Source: VXMO01 sp965205915 (GTDB lineage Bacteria; Chloroflexota; Dehalococcoidia; UBA6926). Taken from it: DNA of 64,000 nt. Location: the NCBI GenBank assembly GCA_965205915.1, contig OZ242191.1:868001-932000 (forward strand), read 5' to 3'. Position numbers and translations under genes: made by a program. Positions 21,815-29,449 of the stretch are shown piece after piece (within the stretch, counting starts at the first letter, position 1; the number at the start of each line of letters is the position of its first letter). The notes below the pieces were generated by a model. It did no database searches. It saw only the letters and a list, made by a program, of their open reading frames with translations, and had not been told where the DNA came from.

Positions 21815-22981
21815 ATGAAGACATACGCCAGCAACCTCTGGTATCACAGCTCTTCTCGCGCCAATCTGATCAATATCGTTGTCGGCACTTCTGCCGTCGT
21901 CATCGCCACCTATCTGATCTACTCGATCTTCACCAGCCTCTTTGATTTCGGATTCCTGACCGGTCCGTACGCAAGCCCGGATCGAAGCGGCATTTTCTCA
22001 TTCCTGCATGTCGAGGCCAGCGATCCTAGATGGCTGGGAATGCTCAAGGGCGCAGGAAACACGATCTCCGTTGTCATCTTCGCCATAGCGCTCGCTTCGC
22101 TCCTTGGCCTCCTGGTCGGCGTTGCACGGTTGTCCACCAACCCCATCCTGAATCGGCTGGGCAAGATATACGTCGAGACCTTCAGGAATCTGCCTCTCCT
22201 GTTGCTCATGTACTTCTTTGCCTTTGGCGTGTTCCGGTCCCTGCCCCAGATCGAATCACGTGTCGGCATTGACGGGTTCTTCATGGTCAGCAATCGGGGG
22301 GTTGCGGTCCCGTGGTTGCAGGGCGCGCACGATGTCTGGTGGCTGTGGGTGATTGCCCTGCTTGCGGGCGGCGCCGTCGCGCTCTGGGTGCGTCGAAGGC
22401 GGGAACGGCAAGAGGAGCTGACAGGGCGCATAACGCGCGGCAATACATGGGCAATTGCGATCTTCCTTGGCGTTGCAGTCGTCTCGTACCTCTTATTGGC
22501 GTTTCCACTCAGGCCGGCGCTTCCCGAGGTGGTCCAGTCCGACGCCGGATTTTACGCCTACCGGAATGGGGCCCAACTGGGGCTGGGATACATAAGCGCG
22601 CTCGTGTCCGTCACGCTGTATTTCGGCGCATTCATTGCTGAAATCGTGCGCGGGTCAATCCAGGCCGTGCCGCACGGGCAGGTTGAGGCAGGCTCATCAC
22701 TTGGATTCTCCGCGTACCAACGATTCACGCTGATTGTCCTGCCACAGGCACTGCGAATCATGATCCCTGCTCTGAACAATGAGTATCAGAACACCAACAA
22801 GGACTCCACTCTCGCGCACGTGATCGCGTTCGGTGAGATCGTTTTGATCTCAAACCGCATCGTCAATAACTCCGGGAATCTGCTGCAGGTCTATCTCTTC
22901 ATCTTCATCGTATTCATCCTGACCAACCTGATCATCACGACGATCATGAACACAATCAACAAGAACGTGCAGTTGAAATGA
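21815..22981 (+). CDS. aapQ: General L-amino acid ABC transporter, permease AapQ-like
   Basis: His/Glu/Gln-type permease of 388 residues with about eight hydrophobic segments and a large insertion between helices (about residues 145-245), a hallmark of AapQ/BztB. The EAA loop reads GQVEAGSSLGFSAYQRFTLIVLPQALRIMIPAL. Its stop overlaps the aapM start (ATGA), so translation is coupled. Confidence 0.92.
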   Translation: MKTYASNLWYHSSSRANLINIVVGTSAVVIATYLIYSIFTSLFDFGFLTGPYASPDRSGIFSFLHVEASDPRWLGMLKGAGNTISVVIFAIALASLLGLLVGVARLSTNPILNRLGKIYVETFRNLPLLLLMYFFAFGVFRSLPQIESRVGIDGFFMVSNRGVAVPWLQGAHDVWWLWVIALLAGGAVALWVRRRRERQEELTGRITRGNTWAIAIFLGVAVVSYLLLAFPLRPALPEVVQSDAGFYAYRNGAQLGLGYISALVSVTLYFGAFIAEIVRGSIQAVPHGQVEAGSSLGFSAYQRFTLIVLPQALRIMIPALNNEYQNTNKDSTLAHVIAFGEIVLISNRIVNNSGNLLQVYLFIFIVFILTNLIITTIMNTINKNVQLK

Positions 22982-24324
22982 GTATGGTCGCCATACAGAA
23001 GGATTCCCTCGCCGAGCGCGTTGCGTGGGCGAGGGACAACCTGTTTAACACCCGGGCCAACACGGCGATTACGCTCGTCTCCTTTGCGGCTGCCGCGCTC
23101 GTCCTATTCCTGGTTGTACGGTACGTGCTCTTCCAGGCTAACTGGGGACTTGTGGCGCTGAACCGAAAACTCTTCTTTGTCGGCAGTTATCCCGCCGATG
23201 AAGCTTTCCGCATCTGGATCGCCTTGTTCCTTGCGGTGGGTCTGATTGCCATCACCTACGGCATTTGGGGTGGGCGCTTACGCCCGTACATGATCGTCGT
23301 GGGTGTCGTGGCGGCCCTGGTGTTGACGCTCGGGCTCGGAGTCGAGCCGCGCATTGAGGAGCGCCAATTCACGGAGATTATTCAGTCCGGTGGCCAGTCA
23401 ACCACTATAAGTGGCATCAACAGGGTGCTCGTGATGGAGGGGGGATGGGCGCCCTCTTGGCTGTATTCGTTATCACTAGGGCTAGCAGTGCCGTTTGGAT
23501 CAACCTGGGTGCTCCTGGCGGGCGTGTTTGGAACGCTTGCCGGCGGGGCGGTCATCGGCAAACGGTTTGTTGCGAAGTATCGGGGCAATCAAATCCTGCT
23601 ACAGGGCATTGGCGCGCTGTGGGTGCTGCTGATCCCCGCCGTTGTCCTTCTCCAGATCGGCGTCTCCACCAACCATTGGGAGAGCGCCTTTCTGGATATC
23701 ATTATCTTCTCGGTTGGCGTCTTCTTCTCATTCTTCATTGGCCTGGCATTGGCGATGGGAAGAGTATCGGCTTATCGCGCCATACGGATATCGACCGTCG
23801 GATACATCGAAGTTGTTCGCGCCGCGCCGCTCCTTGTTTGGCTGCTGTTCGCAACATTCCTGAAGGGCGAATTGGGCCCGGTGGGCGAGGCCTTCAGCAG
23901 CATCGACCTGGTCTATCGTGTGATGTTTGTGTTTGCGTTCTTCGGCGGGGCATACATTGCAGAGGTCATCAGGGGAGGCTTGCAATCGGTGCCACGGGGA
24001 CAGGCGGAGGCGGCACAGTCCATCGGGCTCTCATCCCTCCAGATGTACACTCTCATCATCCTGCCGCAGGCGATTAGAGCAGTTATCCCGGCTATCATCG
24101 GCCGGTTCATCGCTCTGTGGAAAGACACTGCCCTGTTGGCGGCAATCTCCCTGGTCAACACCCTTGAGAAGTCCAGGAAGGTTCTGGGAGGCCAAACGGA
24201 CATCGCAGAGGGAGCGTTCTTCGAGATCTACCTAATTGTGGGGCTAATATACTGGGTAATCTCCTACATGCTGTCCCGCCTCGGAGAGACGGCGGAATCA
24301 CGGCTGGGCGTCGGACAACGATAG
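22978..24324 (+). CDS. aapM: General L-amino acid ABC transporter, permease AapM-like
   Basis: Second permease of the system (448 residues). A long N-terminal half with additional hydrophobic segments precedes the core. The EAA loop is GQAEAAQSIGLSSLQMYTLIILPQAIRAVIPAI. The heterodimer partner of AapQ. The ATGA overlap with aapQ and 28-base gap to aapP show one transcription unit. Confidence 0.92.
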   Translation: MSMVAIQKDSLAERVAWARDNLFNTRANTAITLVSFAAAALVLFLVVRYVLFQANWGLVALNRKLFFVGSYPADEAFRIWIALFLAVGLIAITYGIWGGRLRPYMIVVGVVAALVLTLGLGVEPRIEERQFTEIIQSGGQSTTISGINRVLVMEGGWAPSWLYSLSLGLAVPFGSTWVLLAGVFGTLAGGAVIGKRFVAKYRGNQILLQGIGALWVLLIPAVVLLQIGVSTNHWESAFLDIIIFSVGVFFSFFIGLALAMGRVSAYRAIRISTVGYIEVVRAAPLLVWLLFATFLKGELGPVGEAFSSIDLVYRVMFVFAFFGGAYIAEVIRGGLQSVPRGQAEAAQSIGLSSLQMYTLIILPQAIRAVIPAIIGRFIALWKDTALLAAISLVNTLEKSRKVLGGQTDIAEGAFFEIYLIVGLIYWVISYMLSRLGETAESRLGVGQR

Positions 24325-24352
24325 CTGCACGTTGAGGAGGGGGATCTCGACC

Positions 24353-25102
24353 ATGCCGAAGAATAGTGACTACGAAATGGTTCGTATGGAGAACGTGATC
24401 AAGCGATTTGGCAGCTTCACGGCCCTAACTGACATCAACCTGTCCATCGCGGAGGGAGAAGTTGTCGTCATGATCGGCCCCTCAGGGTCAGGAAAGTCGA
24501 CGGTCCTCCGAACAATCAATCAACTTGAAAAACACGACTCCGGCCGCATCATCGTGGACGGGATGGAAATCACGGACGATCTGCGCACGCTTGCCCAGAT
24601 TCGCACGGAGACGGGCATGGTCTTCCAGCAGTTCAACCTGTTCCCACATATAAGTGTTCAGCGAAATATCACTCTTGCTCCGCAGAAAGTGCGCCACATG
24701 CCGCAGAAGGACGCGGAGGCTCTGGCCATGCAACTGCTGGAGCGGGTGGGCATACCGGAACAAGCTGACAAGTTCCCCGGCCAACTATCGGGCGGGCAGC
24801 AGCAGCGTGTGGCCATCGCTCGCGCCCTGGCGATGAATCCAAGGCTGATGTTGTTCGATGAGCCCACATCCGCCCTTGACCCCGAGATGATCAACGAAGT
24901 GCTCAAGGTCATGGGCGAGCTTGCGGCGGACGGCATGACGATGATCTGCGTCACTCATGAGATGGGGTTCGCGCGCGGGGTGGCGGATCGCGTGATTATG
25001 CTTGATGAGGGCATGATTGCGGAGGAAGGCGCGCCCAACGAATTCTTCAATAACCCGCAGAGCGAACGCGCCAAGCTGTTTCTGTCACAGATTCTGCACT
25101 AA
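24353..25102 (+). CDS. aapP: General L-amino acid ABC transporter, ATP-binding subunit
   Basis: Polar amino-acid ABC ATPase (249 residues). Walker A GPSGSGKST, Q-loop VFQQFNLFPH, signature LSGGQQQRVAIARAL, Walker B LMLFDEPTSALDPE and the His-switch VTHEMGFA are all intact. GAGGAGGGGG about 10 bases before ATG 24353 decides the start. Last gene of the operon; tRNA-Ala follows on the opposite strand. Confidence 0.94.
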   Translation: MPKNSDYEMVRMENVIKRFGSFTALTDINLSIAEGEVVVMIGPSGSGKSTVLRTINQLEKHDSGRIIVDGMEITDDLRTLAQIRTETGMVFQQFNLFPHISVQRNITLAPQKVRHMPQKDAEALAMQLLERVGIPEQADKFPGQLSGGQQQRVAIARALAMNPRLMLFDEPTSALDPEMINEVLKVMGELAADGMTMICVTHEMGFARGVADRVIMLDEGMIAEEGAPNEFFNNPQSERAKLFLSQILH

Positions 25103-25114
25103 ATTGGGGGGGGG

Positions 25115-25187
25115 TGGAGCCGAGGGGATTCGAACCCCTGACCCCCTGCTTGCAAAGCAGGTGCTCTCCCGACTGAGCTACGGCCCC
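25115..25187 (-). tRNA. tRNA-Ala (anticodon TGC)
   Basis: A 73-nucleotide cloverleaf on the minus strand: acceptor GGGGCCG/CGGCTCC with discriminator A, D-arm GCTC...GAGC, anticodon loop with TGC flanked by CTGCT/AGCAG-like stem, and a perfect T-arm around TTCGAAT. CCA is not encoded. Nine G residues flank its 3' side on the plus strand (25106-25114). Confidence 0.95.
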
Positions 25188-25197
25188 ACAATGTGAG

Positions 25198-25222
25198 GGC
25201 GGCTTAGACCGCCTTTGATTGT
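25198..25222 (+). terminator. Candidate terminator downstream of aap operon
   Basis: Short hairpin GGCGG (25198-25202), loop CTTAGA, CCGCC (25209-25213), followed by TTTGATTGTT. It could end plus-strand transcription from aapP or minus-strand transcription of the small ORF at 25301-25438. Confidence 0.4.
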
Positions 25223-25300
25223 TGCGCGACGCTTCGCGACTGTCCTATCTCATTGATGATAACCGCGTCGGTATTCGTCGTCTCGGCTACTTTGGCGCCG

Positions 25301-25438
25301 CTACGTTCCCGCCGATGCGCCGATGATGGCGAGCGTGATTATTGCTCCTGCCACCGTTGCGACAGCCGCCAGTATGCACAACTCAAGCAGGCCGAAGCCT
25401 CGCCGCCGTCTTTCCGTGCCCCCAAAATCCTCATCCAT
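25301..25438 (-). CDS. 45-residue prepilin-like small membrane protein
   Basis: Seen: a 45-codon ORF with a basic leader ending RRRRG, then FGLLEL and a hydrophobic stretch of about 24 residues (CILAAVATVAGAIITLAIIG). The G|FGLLE junction matches the class III (prepilin) signal, with Phe at +1 and Glu at +5. GGTGAGGAT lies about six bases before the ATG. It is far shorter than a normal pilin, so it could be a minor pseudopilin fragment, a micro-pilin or a small membrane protein with chance similarity. It sits between tRNA-Ala and sufU on the same strand. Confidence 0.5.
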   Translation of the reverse strand: MDEDFGGTERRRRGFGLLELCILAAVATVAGAIITLAIIGASAGT

Positions 25439-25534
25439 GACTGATCCTCACCGTATCCCTGCGCTGTCTAACCATTATGCCCGCTCCCGCAGGGCTTGAG
25501 TGGTGATCCGGGCATGAGCGGAGTGAGACCCAAT

Positions 25535-25561
25535 GGATTCCCGCCTGCGCGGGAATGACGG
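25535..25561. repeat. Dispersed palindromic repeat, copy 2
   Basis: ATTCCCGC (25537-25544), loop CTGC, GCGGGAAT (25549-25556), followed by GACGG as in the copies near 15.45 kb and 43.35/44.30 kb. Translation in the minus strand gives the familiar false peptide PVIPAQAGI. Confidence 0.85.
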
Positions 25562-25572
25562 GGTTGTTACGA

Positions 25573-25723
25573 CGGAAGGGGCTCGCCAAGCCGGAACGCG
25601 GTGTGCCAGCTGAAACGGCCAAACAAGGCCGGATCACGAACCGCGAAAGAAGGCGGAAGGGGCCCGCCAAGCCGGAACGCGGAATGCCATCTGCACCGGC
25701 AAAGGAAGGCTGAATCGCGAAGT
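25573..25723. repeat. Two-copy tandem repeat, period 81 bp
   Basis: Unit 1 from 25573 and unit 2 from 25654 share CGGAAGGGGC-CGCCAAGCCGG followed by AACGCGG and further interspersed identity, about 75% by eye. It separates the palindromic repeat from the end of sufU. No gene or RNA is recognised in it. Confidence 0.65.
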
Positions 25724-25729
25724 TTAAAA

Positions 25730-26224
25730 TTAACCGCCGGAGTCGGGGTCTGAGGAGCCTACGTCTTCGCGGCCGGTTGCGCCATCGAGGGCTTTCAGGA
25801 GCGTGTCCCACGCGAGGACGGCGCACTTGACACGGGTTGGGTAGCGAGACGCGCCCTGCAGGGCCATCAGATCACCCATCGCCTTTTCATCCACGTCTTT
25901 GCCCAGGATCATGGCACGGAAGCCTTGCGCAAGCGTGTTTGCCTCATCGACGGAGCGGCCTCGGATGGCCTCCGTCATCATCGACGCTGACGACTGCGAG
26001 ATGGAGCAGCCCTGCCCCACGAACGCGATCTCCTCGACCGCGCCGTCGCGGATGCGGGCGGTCAGGCGAACCTCGTCGCCACAGACCGGGTTGAACTGTG
26101 TCAGATCCGCGTCGGCGGACTCCAGCACCTTGTTATTCCGGGGTATCCGGTAGTGATCGAGGATCAGGTCCCGGTAGAGTTCATCGAATTGGGGATCAGG
26201 TTCGCTGCCTGCCAAAGAGTTCAC
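25730..26224 (-). CDS. sufU: SufU-type iron-sulfur scaffold/sulfur acceptor
   Basis: Zinc-bound sulfurtransferase partner of SufS (about 164 residues). Three conserved cysteines: Cys48 in NPVCGDEV, Cys73 in GQGCSISQ and Cys134 in RVKCAVLAW, within the IscU/SufU fold beginning ELYRDLILDHYRIPRN. GTG 26224 overlaps the sufS end by 29 bases; upstream reading is sufS in another frame. The extended gap between Cys73 and Cys134 is the SufU-type insertion. The C-terminal 15 residues are Asp/Gly/Ser-rich. Confidence 0.9.
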   Translation of the reverse strand: MNSLAGSEPDPQFDELYRDLILDHYRIPRNNKVLESADADLTQFNPVCGDEVRLTARIRDGAVEEIAFVGQGCSISQSSASMMTEAIRGRSVDEANTLAQGFRAMILGKDVDEKAMGDLMALQGASRYPTRVKCAVLAWDTLLKALDGATGREDVGSSDPDSGG

Positions 26225-27452
26225 CAGCCTTCTTGAGCGCGTCGACAAGGCGGTCGACATCGTCATTCGTATTGTAAACATAGAAGCTCGCGCGGGCGGT
26301 AGCGGAGACGTTGAGCCGGCGCATGAGCGGCTGCGCGCAGTGATGGCCGGCGCGTATCTGCACACCCTCCCAGTCCAGCGTCTGGGCAATGTCATGTGGA
26401 TGGACTGATTCGACGGCGAACGAAACAACGCCGCCACGCTCCAGGGGATCCGTCGGCCCATGCACGGTCACTCCCTCGCCAAGGGTTTCCATCTGTTTGA
26501 GGGCATATGTCGTTATTTCAATTTCATGCTGACGGACGGCATCCATGCCGAGGGCGGTCAGGTAATCGATGGCCGCGCCAAACGCGACAACATCGGCGAA
26601 GTTCGGCGTGCCGGCCTCGAACTTCCAGGGCGGGTCTTTCCACGTGAACCCGTCCTCGCGCACCTCCATGATCATCTCGCCGCCACCGAGGAAGGGCGGC
26701 ATTTCATCCAGCAACGCCCTCTTGCCGTGCAGGACGCCGACGCCCGTTGGCCCAAGCATTTTGTGGGAAGAAAAGACGTAGAAATCGGCGTCCATCTCGC
26801 GGACATCGACAGCCATATGCGGCGCTCCCTGCGCGCCGTCCACGATGGCGATCGCGCCCACGGCGTGCGCCTTGTCCACCAGTTCACGCACAGGATTGAT
26901 GGTGCCGAGGACGTTGGACACATGCGTGAATGAGACGACCTTTGTTCTCTCGTTGATGAGGGAGTCTATGTCGGACAGATCCAGGAAACCCTCATCGGTT
27001 ACGGGAATAAAGCGGACAATCGCTCCCCGTTCCGCGCAGATCATGTGCCACGGAACGATATTTGAGTGGTGCTCCATGAGCGTGACGAGCACCTCATCGC
27101 CCTCGTTCAGATTGGCGCGCCCCCACGCAAAGGCGAGCAGGTTCAGCGATTCGGTGGTGTTGCGGGTGAAGATGATCTCGCTTGTGGAGGCTGCGTTGAT
27201 GAATGTCGCGGTCTTCTCACGCGCGCCCTCGTAGGCGGCGGTCGATTCCTCCGACAGCGTATAGATGCCGCGATGGACGTTCGCGTTGGACGTGCGATAA
27301 AAGTCCGCCAGCGCGTCGATGACCTGTTTCGGCTTCTGCGACGTGGCGGTGCTGTCCAGGTAGACGATGGGGTGACCGTTGATGATGCGGGAGAGGATTG
27401 GAAAATCGCCGCGAACGGCCTCTACGTCAAGCTTCAAGGATTGATCAGACAC
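26196..27452 (-). CDS. sufS: Cysteine desulfurase, SufS type
   Basis: PLP enzyme (418 residues) that takes sulfur from cysteine for Fe-S assembly. PLP lysine Lys231 in FSSHKMLGPTG; active-site Cys372 in RAGHHCAQPLM, the short-loop form characteristic of SufS (group II). Histidine over the cofactor in LMEHHSN. Sits between sufC and sufU in one minus-strand unit. Confidence 0.95.
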   Translation of the reverse strand: MSDQSLKLDVEAVRGDFPILSRIINGHPIVYLDSTATSQKPKQVIDALADFYRTSNANVHRGIYTLSEESTAAYEGAREKTATFINAASTSEIIFTRNTTESLNLLAFAWGRANLNEGDEVLVTLMEHHSNIVPWHMICAERGAIVRFIPVTDEGFLDLSDIDSLINERTKVVSFTHVSNVLGTINPVRELVDKAHAVGAIAIVDGAQGAPHMAVDVREMDADFYVFSSHKMLGPTGVGVLHGKRALLDEMPPFLGGGEMIMEVREDGFTWKDPPWKFEAGTPNFADVVAFGAAIDYLTALGMDAVRQHEIEITTYALKQMETLGEGVTVHGPTDPLERGGVVSFAVESVHPHDIAQTLDWEGVQIRAGHHCAQPLMRRLNVSATARASFYVYNTNDDVDRLVDALKKAGELFGRQRT

Positions 27453-27481
27453 GGCGACCGGCCCCGCGCGAAAGCGGCGCG

Positions 27482-28267
27482 CTATTGCGCTGCCGGCGCG
27501 ACCGCGCTGCCGGCGCCGGTTCGTATGAGGTCATAGCCGTGTTCCTCAAGGTCATGAGCAAGCTCCGGCCCTCCCGAGCGAACGATGGCGCCGTCCAACA
27601 TCACGTGAACGGTGTCCGGCTCAATGTAGTTGAGAATGCGCGTGTAGTGCGTTATCAGAAGGATGCCCAACTCCGGGTTGCGAAGCTGATTCACGCCTTC
27701 AGCGACGGTGCGCAGGGCATCGATATCGAGGCCGGAGTCAGTCTCGTCCAGGATGGCGACCGTGGGGTTGAGGACGGCGAGCTGGAGGATTTCACTACGC
27801 TTCTTTTCGCCGCCGGAGAAACCGGTGTTGACGTAGCGGGTTGCAAAGGCGCGATCCATGCCGAGCGCGTCCATCTTCTCATTGACCATCTGGCGGAACT
27901 CGACGAGCGGCATCTCCCCGCCGCGGTGGGTATTGACCATCTGCCGCAGGAAGTTGATAAGCGTGACGCCGGCAATCTCAACGGGGTACTGGGAGGCGAG
28001 AAAGATGCCGGCGAGAGATCGCAGGTCCGGCAGCATTAGCGTGATGTCCGCGCCCTTGTAGAGGATGCGCCCGCCGGTCACGACATAGCGCGGGTTCCCC
28101 ATCAGCGTGTTGGCGAGGGTGCTCTTGCCGGAGCCGTTCGGCCCCATGACCGTGTTGACCTTGCCGGTGGGGATCTCCAGGTTTACGCCCTTGAGGATCT
28201 CTTTGCCGTCGACCGCAACCTTCAGGTCTTCAACGACCATGACGGCATTCCCGTTCTTTGTGGACAC
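27482..28267 (-). CDS. sufC: Fe-S cluster assembly ATPase SufC
   Basis: ABC-type ATPase (261 residues) that normally binds SufB and SufD. Walker A GPNGSGKST (42-50), signature FSGGEKKRSEILQLA, Walker B VAILDETDSGLDI and switch LLITHYTRIL are present. GTG 28267 has GGGAG about ten bases upstream. sufB and sufD, its obligate partners, are not next to it in this window. Confidence 0.95.
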   Translation of the reverse strand: MSTKNGNAVMVVEDLKVAVDGKEILKGVNLEIPTGKVNTVMGPNGSGKSTLANTLMGNPRYVVTGGRILYKGADITLMLPDLRSLAGIFLASQYPVEIAGVTLINFLRQMVNTHRGGEMPLVEFRQMVNEKMDALGMDRAFATRYVNTGFSGGEKKRSEILQLAVLNPTVAILDETDSGLDIDALRTVAEGVNQLRNPELGILLITHYTRILNYIEPDTVHVMLDGAIVRSGGPELAHDLEEHGYDLIRTGAGSAVAPAAQ

Positions 28268-28422
28268 TTAGTAATGCTCCCTGCGTGCGCGGATGGAAAA
28301 GCTGTTTCGGTGGGCAGTCCGGCGCGCTACTCGCCGCGCCGCGAACGCCTCATACGTATAGTTCATGCTCTGTTGTCATTCTACGGAGTGGCGGTAAGGC
28401 ATGGCAAGGGAGAGAGGGACGT

Positions 28423-28824
28423 TCAGGATGGGGCGGTAATCAAATCGATGCCCGGCACACGAGGGAAGTCGGTGTCGGAGGTGGCCAATGGGCAGCCAAG
28501 AAAAACGGCCGTTGCGGCTATCCATGCGTCGGGTTGCTTGAGGGCCCTGCCGACTCTTATACGCAATTGGGCAGAAATCTCCGCGAGTTGCCGATTCGGC
28601 CAGAATACCTCATACCTATCGATGTGCTGGGCCAGGGTGTTGCGTCGCCGGTCATCCCAGTTTTCAGCCAATGGCCACGCGAGGATCTCTTCCAGCGTCT
28701 GGAATGAAATCACAAGGCGCTTCTCCGCCAGTTCCCGCCCATAGAATCCAGCCTGTTCATGCCCATTGAACAGGTAAACGACAACGTTTGTATCAACGAC
28801 CACCTGTTCAGATGGCTGGATCAT
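28423..28824 (-). CDS. PIN-domain ribonuclease toxin (VapC-like)
   Basis: PIN-domain protein of 133 residues. Metal acidic residues: Asp11 in VVVDTNVVVYLF, Glu in FQTLEEILAW, Asp in KQPDAWIAATA and the SDTDF pair. Its start overlaps the upstream RHH gene by four bases (ATGA), the standard antitoxin-toxin arrangement. Known VapC toxins cut tRNA or rRNA; target unknown here. Lies 155 bases upstream of sufC with no shared function implied. Confidence 0.88.
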   Translation of the reverse strand: MIQPSEQVVVDTNVVVYLFNGHEQAGFYGRELAEKRLVISFQTLEEILAWPLAENWDDRRRNTLAQHIDRYEVFWPNRQLAEISAQLRIRVGRALKQPDAWIAATAVFLGCPLATSDTDFPRVPGIDLITAPS

Positions 28825-29381
28825 GCTCCATCCCGAGCCTCGCGCACGGAACGGATGAATCCGTCGACGTCCAGTGGCCAGTCTGCCCTAATCACGTTTG
28901 CTGGATCGAATGGCGGTTTGGGCGACTGCCTGATCGCCCGGAGGGCATCAGGAGGGGTGGCCCAATCGGTCGCGCCCCGGACCTCTTCAACTCTTACCAC
29001 CTTCCAGTTTCCCTCAGCGTCGAAGTGTCCTGTACCGCGCAGTTCGACATGCGCCGAGGCAAGACGCGTTATTTCGTCCCTGAGAGACTCATCAAACTCC
29101 AGACTTACGGGCTTCTCGCCATATTGGTCAATTACCGCCGTCCCTCTGGACAGATTGATCTCTTTCAATTGGCCAAAGAGTATGGCTCCGGTTCCCTGCG
29201 AATCACCGGTTTGCCCAGAGCTTGCGGCGCTGTTTAGCCGCGCGCGGTTCGAGACATACTCTTCCACTGCCTCGCGAATCACAGCGCTGCGCGAGCAACC
29301 CTCCGTTGCGGCCGCCTCATCAATCCTCTTGGCAAGGTCCGCCGATGCTGTGAACGTAATGTTCTGAGATTGTTGAGCCAT
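28821..29381 (-). CDS. RHH-domain antitoxin with long C-terminal extension
   Basis: 186 residues. N-terminal 45 residues (ITFTASADLAKRIDEAAATEG then SRSAVIREAVEEYV) form a ribbon-helix-helix DNA-binding domain. A second, beta-rich domain (about 66-135, GAILFGQLKEINL to WKVVRVEEV) resembles small OB-like modules seen in other toxin-antitoxin proteins. The C-terminal 50 residues end in a Pro-rich and helical segment that may bind the PIN toxin. AAGGAG lies 12 bases before ATG 29381. Much longer than the usual 70-90 residue VapB. Confidence 0.8.
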   Translation of the reverse strand: MAQQSQNITFTASADLAKRIDEAAATEGCSRSAVIREAVEEYVSNRARLNSAASSGQTGDSQGTGAILFGQLKEINLSRGTAVIDQYGEKPVSLEFDESLRDEITRLASAHVELRGTGHFDAEGNWKVVRVEEVRGATDWATPPDALRAIRQSPKPPFDPANVIRADWPLDVDGFIRSVREARDGA

Positions 29382-29395
29382 GAGTTGGCGAACTC
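29382..29395. promoter_or_regulatory. Inverted repeat at antitoxin start
   Basis: GAGTT (29382-29386), GGCG, AACTC (29391-29395), immediately before the antitoxin ATG and overlapping its ribosome-binding site. RHH antitoxins usually bind such palindromes to repress their own operon. The half-site is short, so this is a candidate only. Confidence 0.35.
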
Positions 29396-29449
29396 CTTTG
29401 GAATCTGCCGCCCATCTTACCGCGAACGGTGGAGGGGCGTGATAATCCC

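Noticed and set aside
25431..25826. A 131-codon minus-strand ORF over the repeats
   Set aside because: It translates the palindrome and tandem repeats (PVIPAQAGI), a well-known false ORF pattern, and overlaps sufU.
28759..29367. A 202-codon plus-strand ORF
   Set aside because: Antisense to the RHH antitoxin, which has a clear ribosome-binding site and domain.
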